Below the pieces are notes generated by a model. The model saw only the letters and a program-made list of their open reading frames with translations. It did not search any database and was not told where the DNA came from. Shown here one piece after another: positions 34,183 through 43,386 of a DNA stretch of 64,000 nt (position 1 is the stretch's first letter; each line of letters starts with the position of its first letter). Where the stretch lies: positions 1-64,000 of the forward strand of contig ONHB01000014.1 in assembly GCA_900317505.1 (NCBI GenBank). The letters are read 5' to 3'. Made by a program: the position numbers and the translations under genes. Origin of the DNA: an uncultured Lachnospiraceae bacterium. GTDB taxonomy: Bacteria; Bacillota; Clostridia; Lachnospirales; Lachnospiraceae.

Positions 34183-36000
34183 TTATGCCGGGACCAGGAA
34201 ACAGAGGACCCAGAGGAATGAAGCCCCAGGTTGAAAATCCGGGGAAACTTCTGGGACGCCTTTTAAAATATGTCGGTAAAAACTATGGTATCCATCTTGT
34301 CATCGTGGCAATCTGTATTTTTGTCAGTGTCATCGCCAATGTACAGGGAACCATGTTTATGAAAAATCTGATCGACCTTTATATTATGCCGATGATCGGT
34401 CAGAGCAATCCTTCGTTTGCACCGCTGCTTGGTGCGATCACCAGAGTGGCAGTCTTTTATCTGATCGGTGTACTTGCGACCTTTGCTTTTTGACACACAT
34501 GCGCATGGAGATATCATGTCTATTTATACCAATGATATCGATACCCTGCGTCAGATGATCAGCCAGAGTATGCCACAGCTTTTATCCAGTGTCATTACGA
34601 TCGTCAGTGTATTTATCAGTATGCTTGTTTTGAGCATTCCGCAGACACTCGTATCACTTGTCATGATATTTATCATGCTGTATACGACCAAAAAGGTTGC
34701 AGGCTTAAGTGGTAAATACTTTGTGGCACAGCAGAAATCCCTCGGTGTGGTCAATGGCTACATAGAAGAAATGATGGAAGGCCAGAAGGTTGTAAAGGTA
34801 TTCTGTCATGAAAAAGAGGGTATTGATAAATTTAACGAGCTCAATGATGCTTTGTATGACAGCGCAAACCTTGCCAATAAATACGGAAATATGCTGGGAC
34901 CTGTCAATGCACAGCTTGGAAATGTCAGCTATGTCGTATGTGCGATCGTGGGTGGTATTTTTGCATCCTACCATGTAGGCGGGCTGACACTGGGAGCGCT
35001 GGCAAGCTTTCTGACTTTTAATAAGAGTATCAACATGCCGATCAACCAGGTCAGCCAGCAGCTTAACAGTGTGGTTATGGCACTTGCCGGTGCAGACAGG
35101 ATTTTTAAACTCCTTGATGAAAAACCGGAGCTGGATGAGGGCTATGTGACTCTTGTCAATGCGGTTGTGGAAAAAGGAGAGGTCAAAGAAACCGATAAGC
35201 ACACCGGATGCTGGGCATGGAAGCATTATCACAAAGCCGACGATACGACGACTTATCAGCTTTTGGAAGGTGATGTGGTATTTAACGGTGTGGATTTTGG
35301 TTATGACGACCGGAAAATGGTGCTTCACGATATCAAATTGTATGCAAAGCCCGGACAGAAGATCGCCTTTGTCGGCTCTACCGGTGCCGGTAAAACGACG
35401 ATCACCAATCTGATTAACCGTTTTTATGACATTCAGGACGGCAAAATCCGTTATGACGGAATCAATATCAACAAGATCAAAAAAGCAGATCTGAGACATT
35501 CTTTGGGAATTGTACTTCAGGATACGCAGCTTTTTACAGATACCGTTATGGAAAATATCCGTTACGGCAAGCTTGATGCCACGGATGAGGAAGTTATTGC
35601 GGCAGCAAAGTTAGCCAATGCTGACGGATTTATCAAAAGACTTCCGGATGGTTATCAGACAAAGCTGACCAACAATGGTGCTAATCTCAGTCAGGGACAG
35701 AGACAGCTTTTGTCGATTGCGCGGGCAGCCATTGCAGATCCGCCGGTCCTGATTTTGGATGAGGCAACCTCTTCCATCGATACCCGTACCGAAAAGCTGG
35801 TGCAGGATGGTATGGATAAGCTGATGAGCGGACGTACGACCTTTGTCATTGCACACAGACTGTCAACGGTCAGAAACAGTGACTGTATCATGGTACTGGA
35901 AAACGGGCGCATCATTGAACGTGGTACGCATGATGAACTGATTGCCGAGAAGGGCAAATATTATCAGCTCTATACCGGGAATACCGGGGAGCTTGCGTAA
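34179..36000 (+). pseudogene. ABC exporter partner subunit broken by internal deletion and frameshift
   Basis: Frame 1 runs from ATG 34179 to a TGA at 34491, giving 104 residues through the second membrane helix (YLIGVLATFAF). The following frame resumes at FDTHAHGDIMSIYTND (34487 on) and runs to 36000 with the remaining helices and a fully canonical ATPase: Walker A GSTGAGKTT, NLSQGQRQ, VLILDEATSSID. About 33 residues that normally link helix 2 to FDTHAHGD (the NRxMV...QGTLR...LPIxY segment) are absent at the junction, so this is a deletion of about 100 bases, not a simple slip. A GTG at 34468 could start the second part, but it would lack two helices. Confidence 0.82.
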
Positions 36001-36060
36001 ATTAAGACCGGTCTCTTTATGGGACTGGTCTTTTTTTGAGAAAATGTTCTTGGATTATGC

Positions 36061-36759
36061 TCAGTAAGGAATTGTAGCCGATAAAAGATAAAAATGCCCC
36101 TCAATTTTGAGAATACCTTCATCCTGCATGCGTCCAAGCTCCCTTGAAAGTGCGCTTCGGTTAGCATTGAGAAACTCGGCAAGTGTGGTCTGGGAGAACG
36201 GAACATATCGCAGATTATTTTCATCGGGACGGATACTTTTGATATATACAAGAATTTTGTCCCGGAGCGATTTCTGGCTCAGTATTCGCAGCTTTAAATT
36301 GGAAAAGAGATTTTGATTGACCATCCGTTCCATCACGTTGAGGAGCAGCTGATGCTGGAAGGAGCAGGAAGCACAGCACCGGTCCGTAGATGCAAAAAGA
36401 TAGTTTAAATCTAAAAATAATATGGAAGAATCGCTGATAGCCTGTACCTGGATCGGGCTGTAGGCGATTTTTTTTAATGCAAGAGCTTCCCCGAAAATCT
36501 CGGAAACGGAAAAGTGATTCATGTTGAGCTTGTCAAAATGGTTGTTGGTATAGGAAACCTCCACCTTGCCGGATAACACAATGCCGGCGTGAGTGAATGG
36601 ATCATCCAGAGATATGATGAGATCATTTTTCTTGTAAGTTTTTACAAAGCCATGCAGAAAGGTGATGACTTCATCGAGCCTGTCCGCCGGAATGTTTTGA
36701 AAAAGAGAGCATTGAAGGATGGTGGTTTTGTAGGTTTCGGTTAGAAGGGTGTGCTTCAT
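36061..36759 (-). CDS. Crp/Fnr-family transcriptional regulator
   Basis: 232 residues: N-terminal cyclic-nucleotide-fold effector domain (20-130), dimer helix, and C-terminal helix-turn-helix with VPFSQTTLAEFLNANRSALSRELGRMQDEGILK. The effector domain has CCASC near residue 133-137; no N-terminal FNR cysteine set is present. GGAGG precedes the ATG. It is divergent from the DUF438/hemerythrin gene, which has a perfect palindrome at the class II position. A nitric oxide, haem or redox signal is likely given the target; similar to HcpR/CooA-type regulators. Confidence 0.9.
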   Translation of the reverse strand: MKHTLLTETYKTTILQCSLFQNIPADRLDEVITFLHGFVKTYKKNDLIISLDDPFTHAGIVLSGKVEVSYTNNHFDKLNMNHFSVSEIFGEALALKKIAYSPIQVQAISDSSILFLDLNYLFASTDRCCASCSFQHQLLLNVMERMVNQNLFSNLKLRILSQKSLRDKILVYIKSIRPDENNLRYVPFSQTTLAEFLNANRSALSRELGRMQDEGILKIEGHFYLLSATIPY

Positions 36760-36814
36760 AAAGGACCTCCATGTTTAGTGGATTGTTTACAAGTGACCAT
36801 GATATCACAAAAAT

Positions 36815-36857
36815 TGTTGCCATGGCAACAGATTTGTTTCTGCAATCAAAGTATAAT
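36815..36857 (+). promoter_or_regulatory. Crp/Fnr class II site and promoter
   Basis: The perfect 16-bp palindrome TGTTGCCATGGCAACA (36815-36830) is followed by -10 TATAAT (36852-36857). With the start near 36864 the palindrome centre is at -41.5, the classic class II activator position; the -35 (CAGATT) is poor, as expected for an activated promoter. Confidence 0.75.
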
Positions 36858-36937
36858 CCAATTGTAAACAAGAAAACCTAATAAGAAAGCCGTCAAAAGA
36901 TGGCTTGTCTTTCCAATTATTTTATGGAGGAAAAGCT

Positions 36938-38170
36938 ATGAATTATACCAGTCAGGAACGAATTGATTTATTAAAGGATCTTTTGGATCGTTTAAATAAG
37001 GGAGAGGCGCTTGACACAGTTCGGGCAGATTTTGTCAGAGAATTTCAGGATGTCGAGGCTTCGGAGATCATGAAAGCAGAGCAGCAGATGATCAAAGAAG
37101 GAATGCCTGTCACAGAAGTGCAGAAACTATGTGATGTTCATGCCGCGCTGTTTCACGGTAATATCCGACAGGAGCGTGAACGGATGGCAGAGGAATATGT
37201 AAAAGAGGTGGGACATCCGCTTTATACTTTTACAAAGGAAAATGAAGCATTAAAAAAAGTGATTGATGAAGCAAGAGAGGCGCTTTCGCGTCATGAGGTT
37301 GACCGGAAGCTGTTAGGACGCGTGCGGGAGCTTGCAATTCATTATGCAAAAAAGGGAGATCTGCTCTATCCACATCTGAAGGTAAGATATGGAATTTCCG
37401 GTCCTTCCGATGTCATGTGGACTGTGGATGATGAGATCCGGGATGAGCTGGCAGCACTGTCCCGTAAACTGCAGGATGGAACGGAGACTTCGGTTTTACA
37501 GGGAGAAAAAGAGCTGCAGAGATTTGAAGCGGTTCTGACAAGAGCGGAGGAAATGATCTACAAGGAAGAGAAGATCTTATTTCCAAACTGCGCTTTAAAT
37601 TTTACCAGAGATGAGTGGATTCAGATTTATCACGATTCCAAGGATTATGCGCCGTGCTTTGGCGTGGAAAATGCAGTTTGGCCGGAAGCTACTGTTGATA
37701 AAATGGAGGGAGATTTCTCAAGAGAGGTAGAAACTGCTGCTAAGAAAGATCTGAAAAGTGCAGTTACACCGGGAGATCAGGAAATTGTCATGGCAGGAGG
37801 CCATATGACGGTTGCACAGCTTGCCGCAATGTTAAATACCATTCCAATGGAAATTACCTTTGTCGATGATCAGAATATCAACCGGTTTTTCAATGAGGGG
37901 TCCAAGGACTTCAAACGCCCGAAAATGGCAATCGACCGTGAAGTATTTTCATGCCATCCGCCCAAGATTGAGGCAAAGGTAAGAATGATCCTCAACGAGT
38001 TTCGCGCCGGAACACTGGATAAGGTGCCGGTCTGGATGGAGAAAAACGGAAAAACCATGCTTGTTACCTACATGGCTGTAAGGGATCCTGATGGAAACTA
38101 TATCGGCACACTGGAGCTTGTGCAGGATATGGGCTTTGCAAAAGAGCACTTTGAAATGATCCGTAAATAA
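36938..38170 (+). CDS. DUF438 / hemerythrin-like / PAS domain protein
   Basis: 410 residues. N-terminal DUF438 (about 5-75, LLKDLLDRLNKGE...VDAALFHGN-like), a hemerythrin HHE helical domain (about 85-225, with HPLYTF, EVDRKLLGRVRELAIHYAKKGDLLYPHL and EEKILFPN), then a PAS domain (about 290-405). Start ATG 36938 with GGAGG nine bases upstream. Such proteins are linked to nitric oxide or iron-cluster stress, and the divergent Crp/Fnr regulator supports this. Confidence 0.88.
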   Translation: MNYTSQERIDLLKDLLDRLNKGEALDTVRADFVREFQDVEASEIMKAEQQMIKEGMPVTEVQKLCDVHAALFHGNIRQERERMAEEYVKEVGHPLYTFTKENEALKKVIDEAREALSRHEVDRKLLGRVRELAIHYAKKGDLLYPHLKVRYGISGPSDVMWTVDDEIRDELAALSRKLQDGTETSVLQGEKELQRFEAVLTRAEEMIYKEEKILFPNCALNFTRDEWIQIYHDSKDYAPCFGVENAVWPEATVDKMEGDFSREVETAAKKDLKSAVTPGDQEIVMAGGHMTVAQLAAMLNTIPMEITFVDDQNINRFFNEGSKDFKRPKMAIDREVFSCHPPKIEAKVRMILNEFRAGTLDKVPVWMEKNGKTMLVTYMAVRDPDGNYIGTLELVQDMGFAKEHFEMIRK

Positions 38171-38177
38171 GCAAAGA

Positions 38178-38218
38178 GAAAGCCGTAAGCAATTATTGCA
38201 AACGGCTTTCCTTTTTTT
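38178..38218. terminator. Bidirectional terminator
   Basis: GAAAGCCGT (38178-38186) pairs with ACGGCTTTC (38202-38210), inner GCAA/TTGC, T-run 38212-38218. Overlaps the end of the facing MFS gene. Confidence 0.85.
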
Positions 38219-39392
38219 GTTCTTTACTTTGTAATCCCAAAATAAACAATGTAACCAGTAAAACAACCGGAAATACCAGTCCAACACGCAGACCGGCGCG
38301 GATATTGTCACCGGCTGCCTGTGAGACTTGTCCGACGATACCGGGGCCGATGCTTCCACCAAGGTCTCCGGCCATGGCAAGCAGCGCAAACATCGCAGTT
38401 CCACCGGAGGGGAATTTCTGGGAGGAAAGGCTGAGGGCGCCCGGCCACATGATTCCTACGGAAAATCCGCAGACAATACAGCCGATCAGACCCAGTACCG
38501 GACTGGAGGATAGGGATGCCAAAAGATAGCAGGTCAGACACAGGAGTCCGGAGCCCGTCATAAATTTCATAAGATTCAGTCTGTCACCATATTTTCCATA
38601 AATTGTACGGCTGACGGCCATCATAAATGCAAACAGACAGGGACCGGCCAGATCACCGACTGTTTTGGAAAGTCCCAATGCAGCCTCGGCATATGCGGAT
38701 GCCCATTGTGACATGGAAAGCTCAGATGCTGCGGAACATATCATTAAGCAGACCGCCAGCCAGAACAAAGGCTTTTTAGCGAGGGCTTTTATTCCCATGC
38801 TTTCAGTTTCTTCTACCAGAGGCTTTATCGGACAAGTGGCGAAATTGTATATATTGATCGCTGGAATCAGCGCCCATAATATGGCCAGCCATTTCCAGTT
38901 TGCGATACCAAATACGGAGAAAAATAAGGTAGAAAGTAAAATTGTTCCGACAAAGCCCCAGCAGTAAAATGAATGAAGCAGACTCATGGCTGCATCTTTA
39001 TTTTCAAATGGGCAGGCCTCGATAATAGGGCTGCAGAGGACTTCGATCAGGCCGCTTCCGATGGAGTATATGATGACACTGATCATAATTCCGGCAAACG
39101 GATTGGAGAGAATATCGGGTAGGATTGCTAACCCGATCAATCCGGCGGCAGAAAATACTTCAGATATCACAATGCAGATGCGGTAACCGATCTTATCCAC
39201 CCATTTAGCACAAAATAGATCGATCAGAAGCTGCATAAAATAAAAGCAGACCGGGATCAATGATATTTTTCCGAGTGAAATATGATAGTTGTTGTGGAAT
39301 GTTAAAAATAAAAGTGGTGTAAAGTTTGCGACGATTGCCTGTGTAATAAATCCCAGATAACAGGCAAGCTTTGTTTTTTTATAATTCGGCAT
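38193..39392 (-). CDS. MFS transporter
   Basis: 399 residues, twelve membrane helices of the major facilitator superfamily, resembling the FucP/YfkF-like sugar-permease branch (long conserved stretch SIGSGLIEVLCSPIIEACPFENKDAAMSLLHSFYCWG near helix 4-5). Substrate unknown. AAGGAAG precedes the ATG. Single gene facing the DUF438 gene; the intergenic 39393-39682 toward the sirtuin gene is AT-rich and I see no clear operator. Confidence 0.85.
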   Translation of the reverse strand: MPNYKKTKLACYLGFITQAIVANFTPLLFLTFHNNYHISLGKISLIPVCFYFMQLLIDLFCAKWVDKIGYRICIVISEVFSAAGLIGLAILPDILSNPFAGIMISVIIYSIGSGLIEVLCSPIIEACPFENKDAAMSLLHSFYCWGFVGTILLSTLFFSVFGIANWKWLAILWALIPAINIYNFATCPIKPLVEETESMGIKALAKKPLFWLAVCLMICSAASELSMSQWASAYAEAALGLSKTVGDLAGPCLFAFMMAVSRTIYGKYGDRLNLMKFMTGSGLLCLTCYLLASLSSSPVLGLIGCIVCGFSVGIMWPGALSLSSQKFPSGGTAMFALLAMAGDLGGSIGPGIVGQVSQAAGDNIRAGLRVGLVFPVVLLVTLFILGLQSKEQKKESRLQ

Positions 39393-39682
39393 AAGTTTGT
39401 CTTCCTTTCATATATTGCATTATATAATAGAAAAAATATATTTTCATTGAATAATATCGGATATTTATTCTACAATATTGTAAAATAGACGAATTTTACT
39501 CGATCAGGATGCGGAAATATCCGTTATAATGCAGGTATCAGGATCAAAAACTATTTACAGGTTATAAAAAAGTAACTATGTAATAAAATTGTGCGTACTG
39601 TTTTTCTATATTGTTATTTGCTATGATCAATGACAGAAGGTATACAAGAAGAGCACGATGACGATCAGGAAGGGATGATAAT

Positions 39683-40573
39683 ATGAGTGATATAGAGACA
39701 TTAAGACAAAAAATAAATGAAGCAGATGCCGTTGTGATCGGCGCTGGTGCCGGACTTTCCACGGCAGCAGGCTATACCTACAAGGGCGAACGTTTTATCC
39801 ATTATTTTTCCGATTTTGCTGAAAAATACGGTTTTGAGGATATGTATACCGGCGGTTTTCATCCATATGACACATTGGAAGAACACTGGGCATACTGGAG
39901 CAGATATATTTACATCAACCGTTATATCAATCCGCCGACAGGGCTGTATGAGGATCTTTTCAGGCTGGTGCGCGACAAGGATTATTTTGTGCTGACGACC
40001 AATGTGGATCACTGCTTCCAAAAGGCAGGTTTTGACAAAAACAGACTGTTTTACACGCAGGGAGATTATGGTCTTTTCCAGTGCAGTCTGCCCTGTCATG
40101 CCGCAACATATGACAATGAGGAAACGGTAAAGAAAATGGTGCAAAGCCAGGGCTATGAGATAAAAGATGGTGATCTGGTTTTACCGGAGAATACGGTTCC
40201 AAAGATGAAGGTTCCGACGGAATTGGTGCCCAGATGCCCGAAGTGCGGACGCCCGATGAGCATGAATTTACGTGCCGATGACAGCTTTGTCGAGGATGCC
40301 GGATGGAATGCGGCTGCCAAGAGATATGATAAATTTATGGAAAAACACAGAGGTGAAAATATTGTTTTTCTGGAATTAGGGGTTGGCTACAATACGCCCG
40401 ATATTATAAAATATACTTTCTGGCAGTATGCAAGCCAGTGGAGACATGCGTTTTATGCATGCATCAATAAAGGGCAGGCCTTTGTGCCGGTTGAGATCCG
40501 GGATAAGGCGGTAGGTATTGATGCGGATATTAAAGATGTGGTCAGTGGTATTAAAAGTACAAAACAAGTTTAA
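39683..40573 (+). CDS. SIR2-family protein, SirTM-like ADP-ribosyltransferase
   Basis: 296 residues. NAD-binding GAGAGLSTAAGYTYKG near 20-35, TTNVDH near 105-110, a zinc set with QCSLPC and RCPKCG, and ELGVGYNTPDIIKY. At the position of the sirtuin catalytic histidine the motif reads TQGDYGLFQC, with glutamine instead of histidine, as in SirTM proteins that transfer ADP-ribose to lipoyl-carrier proteins rather than deacetylate. Typical SirTM neighbours (macrodomain protein, GcvH-like carrier, lipoate ligase) are absent here. GGAAGGGA precedes the ATG. Confidence 0.85.
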   Translation: MSDIETLRQKINEADAVVIGAGAGLSTAAGYTYKGERFIHYFSDFAEKYGFEDMYTGGFHPYDTLEEHWAYWSRYIYINRYINPPTGLYEDLFRLVRDKDYFVLTTNVDHCFQKAGFDKNRLFYTQGDYGLFQCSLPCHAATYDNEETVKKMVQSQGYEIKDGDLVLPENTVPKMKVPTELVPRCPKCGRPMSMNLRADDSFVEDAGWNAAAKRYDKFMEKHRGENIVFLELGVGYNTPDIIKYTFWQYASQWRHAFYACINKGQAFVPVEIRDKAVGIDADIKDVVSGIKSTKQV

Positions 40574-40896
40574 AATACAAAATGAATCAACAGCATATAG
40601 CAGATCGTGCCTGCCGCGATGGATAAAAGCATCTGCCTTTTCCAGATGTGCAGTCCGCCAGTAACAAGGATGGAGATCGCCTCCGGCAGACCATGGCTGC
40701 CCTGCAGGATATTTACATTTTTCAGACAATAAACCACGAGCATACCAAATACAGCAGAGGGAAGAAATTTCCCGATGTATTGTATGTATGCCGGGGTTTT
40801 TTTGTTTTCGCGGAATACGATAAAAGGGAGAAAACGGGTAAGCATCGTACCGGCAATGCAAAGTCCGATTGTGATGATCTGTTGATAAAGTGTCAT
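40570..40896 (-). CDS. azlD: AzlD-family branched-chain amino acid exporter subunit
   Basis: 108 residues, four membrane helices with LTRFLPFIVF early and the GMLVVYCLKN segment typical of AzlD. Works with AzlC to export branched-chain amino acids or analogues. ATG is 2 bases after the azlC stop. The stop overlaps the facing sirtuin gene by 4 bases. Confidence 0.9.
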   Translation of the reverse strand: MTLYQQIITIGLCIAGTMLTRFLPFIVFRENKKTPAYIQYIGKFLPSAVFGMLVVYCLKNVNILQGSHGLPEAISILVTGGLHIWKRQMLLSIAAGTICYMLLIHFVF

Positions 40897-40897
40897 A

Positions 40898-41587
40898 TTA
40901 AATCTCCGTGTGTTTTAATTTTTTCTGTAATACGGTAAGCAGGATCAAAATGGCTGCCATGGATGGAAGCATAAAAGAATCGGCGCCGAATATAAGCAGG
41001 CAGACCGTGGATGCGATGAGGCCGATCCAGGAAGAAATATGTGTTTTTTCTTTAAGCCATTGTTCCAAAAAGATGACAACAAACATGGCTGTCATGACAA
41101 AGCTGATCCCGGACGTATCAAATGGAATCAGGGAGCCGAAGAGACCGCCGAGGGTTGCACTTGCACACCAGTAAAGCTGGTTTAAAAGCGTGACGAAAAA
41201 CATAAACCAGCCCTTGTCGACATCCTTCGGAATATCAGCGGTATAATTGACGGAAAAGGTTTCGTCACACATGCCAAAGATCAGGTAAAATTTTTTAAGG
41301 CCGGTTCCCTTAAATTTATCGAGCATGGAAATTCCGTAAAACAGGTGTCTTGCCTGGATCAGGACGGCCATGACGAATACCGAAACCGGAGCAAATGGAG
41401 AAAGGAGCATTTCCACAGCAACAAATTCGAGTGAGCCGCCGGATATTAAAAGGCTCATAAGCATCGGGTAAACAAACGAAAATCCGGAGGTGCTCATATA
41501 AATTCCGTATGCGGCGCCCAGAAAGAAAAAGCCGGTAAAAATCGGGATTGTATGCGGGAAGGCCGCTTTTAAAGCTTTGCGTTTCAT
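40898..41587 (-). CDS. azlC: AzlC-family branched-chain amino acid exporter subunit
   Basis: 229 residues, seven to eight helices. Motifs PIFTGFFFLGAAYGIYM, SGGSLEFVAVEMLL and LIQARHLFYGISML are AzlC hallmarks. GAGG precedes the ATG; promoter at 41707-41735. With azlD forms a two-subunit exporter. Confidence 0.92.
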   Translation of the reverse strand: MKRKALKAAFPHTIPIFTGFFFLGAAYGIYMSTSGFSFVYPMLMSLLISGGSLEFVAVEMLLSPFAPVSVFVMAVLIQARHLFYGISMLDKFKGTGLKKFYLIFGMCDETFSVNYTADIPKDVDKGWFMFFVTLLNQLYWCASATLGGLFGSLIPFDTSGISFVMTAMFVVIFLEQWLKEKTHISSWIGLIASTVCLLIFGADSFMLPSMAAILILLTVLQKKLKHTEI

Positions 41588-41706
41588 AGATTAATTTTAT
41601 CCTCTGTAAATATTTTTCTTTATCTGTACCTGAGCTCTGTCGCGGAAAAATCCGTATTGGGAGCAATGACAGCATAGGGCATACATAAAGAAAAGAATAC
41701 AGATGC

Positions 41707-41735
41707 ATTATAACTGTATTAACGATCGGATACAA
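41707..41735 (-). promoter_or_regulatory. azlC promoter
   Basis: Minus strand TTGTAT (41735-41730), 17 bases, TATAAT (41712-41707). The leader to azlC is about 115 bases; I see no T-box in it. Confidence 0.6.
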
Positions 41736-41788
41736 CCGTTAAAATATAACTGTCAAAATAAAATCAACGGAAGACAAAATTTGGATAG

Positions 41789-41837
41789 TTGAAAATAAAA
41801 ATAGAATCTGTTACACTCATATACAAACATACATTCG
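41789..41837 (+). promoter_or_regulatory. Promoter with LexA-like SOS box
   Basis: TTGAAA (41789-41794), 17 bases, TACACT (41812-41817). CAAACATACATTCG at 41824-41837 reads on the other strand CGAATGTATGTTTG, one mismatch from the Gram-positive LexA consensus CGAACRNRYGTTYG. It covers the transcription start. Confidence 0.7.
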
Positions 41838-41862
41838 ATTGAAAGGAGGATAAAGTGATATC

Positions 41863-43386
41863 ATGTCAGAAAAAACATACATTGCGATCGATCTGAAATC
41901 TTTTTATGCCTCCGTAGAATGTATCGAGAGAGGACTTGATCCGTTAAAGACCAATCTTGTTGTGGCAGATGTGAGCCGTACGGAAAAAACAATATGTCTT
42001 GCGGTATCACCGGCGCTCAAAAAATATGGGATTCCGGGTCGTCCACGGTTGTTTGAGGTAGTGCAAAAGGTCCGGGAGGCCAATATCCGGAGAGAAAAGC
42101 AGGCGCCTTATCACCGGTTTTGCGGGACATCCTTTGATGAAATGGAGCTTAACCGGTCGCCGGAGCTTAAGATAAGTTATATTGCTGCGGCTCCGCGTAT
42201 GGCCTGTTATATGGAATACAGCACAAAGATTTTTGATATTTATCTGAGATATATTGCGCCGGAGGATATGCATGTATATTCGGTAGATGAGGTATTTATT
42301 GATGCGACCGCGTATCTGCATACCTACGGACTGACTGCGCATGAGCTGGCACTGCGTATGATCCGCGATGTTTTGCGCGAAACAGGTGTGACGGCAACCG
42401 CAGGGATCGGCACCAACATGTATTTATGCAAAATTGCCATGGATATTGTTGCCAAAAAGATGCCGCCAGACGAGGACGGTGTCCGGATCGCTGAGCTTGA
42501 TGAGGAGTCATACCGGAAGCAGTTATGGAATCATGTGCCGCTTACGGACTTCTGGCGTGTCGGACCGGGATATGCCAAAAAGCTGAAAGAGGTCGGTATT
42601 TATACCATGGGTGATGTGGCGAGATGTTCTCTGGGAAAGGATACCGATTATTATAATGAAGATCTTTTATACAAGCTGTTTGGTATCAATGCAGAGCTTT
42701 TGATCGATCATGCATGGGGGTGGGAGCCTACGACGATCGCTGAGATCAAGTCCTACCGTCCTGAGAAAAACAGTCTGAGCACAGGTCAGGTACTGCAATG
42801 TCCTTATACGGCACAAAAGGCGAAGCTGATCGTAAGAGAAATGACAGATCTGCTGGTACTTGACCTTGTGGACAAAAAGCTTGTTACAGACCAGATGGTA
42901 CTCACCGTCGGATATGATATCGAGAGCCTGACCAATCCGGAAATCCGCCGCAAATATCATGGTGAGGTGACGACGGACCGCTATGGCAGGCATGTACCCA
43001 AGCATGCACATGGCACGGCCAACTTATCCTGTCAGACATCTTCGACGAAGCTTATCATGAAGGCGGTCGAGGAGTTGTATGACAGGATCATCAATCCGGA
43101 TCTTTTAGTGAGGAGGATCACGGTTGTGGCATCCAGAGTCGTGCCAGAGAGTGAAGCCGAGCAAAAAGAAGTATTTGAGCAGCTGGATCTGTTTACGGAT
43201 TATCAGGCATTGGAGCAGGAGCGTGAACAGGAAAAGAAGGAGCTGGACAAAGAAAAGCGGATCCAGAAGGCGATCCTTGATATCCAGAAAAAATATGGTA
43301 AAAATGCCGTATTAAAGGGGATGAATTTTGAAGAAGGGGCAACAACCAGAGAGAGAAACGGACAGATCGGAGGGCATAAAGCATGA
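41863..43386 (+). CDS. Y-family DNA polymerase (UmuC/UvrX type)
   Basis: 507 residues. Catalytic palm motifs: AIDLKSFYASVEC (first aspartate) and YSVDEVFIDAT (DE pair); TAGIGTNMYLCKIAMDIVAKK; a helix-hairpin-helix region; little-finger domain; and a C-terminal beta-clamp binding motif QLDLF near 445. Translesion polymerase induced by DNA damage. It overlaps by 4 bases a YolD-like gene, the same pairing as UvrX-YolD in Bacillus. ATG 41863 follows AAAGGAGG at a long spacing. Confidence 0.93.
   Translation: MSEKTYIAIDLKSFYASVECIERGLDPLKTNLVVADVSRTEKTICLAVSPALKKYGIPGRPRLFEVVQKVREANIRREKQAPYHRFCGTSFDEMELNRSPELKISYIAAAPRMACYMEYSTKIFDIYLRYIAPEDMHVYSVDEVFIDATAYLHTYGLTAHELALRMIRDVLRETGVTATAGIGTNMYLCKIAMDIVAKKMPPDEDGVRIAELDEESYRKQLWNHVPLTDFWRVGPGYAKKLKEVGIYTMGDVARCSLGKDTDYYNEDLLYKLFGINAELLIDHAWGWEPTTIAEIKSYRPEKNSLSTGQVLQCPYTAQKAKLIVREMTDLLVLDLVDKKLVTDQMVLTVGYDIESLTNPEIRRKYHGEVTTDRYGRHVPKHAHGTANLSCQTSSTKLIMKAVEELYDRIINPDLLVRRITVVASRVVPESEAEQKEVFEQLDLFTDYQALEQEREQEKKELDKEKRIQKAILDIQKKYGKNAVLKGMNFEEGATTRERNGQIGGHKA

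Noticed and set aside
34480-34500. Programmed frameshift joining the two ABC fragments
   Set aside because: The join needs a +1 (or -2) shift and would still miss about 33 conserved residues, so deletion explains it better.
34705-35499. 264-residue minus-strand frame opposite the ABC gene
   Set aside because: Shadow of the conserved ATPase gene on the plus strand; composition and lack of a start signal argue against coding.
41588-41862. T-box or riboswitch in the azlC leader
   Set aside because: No TGGnACC motif or terminator pair is visible in the leader; only a standard promoter.
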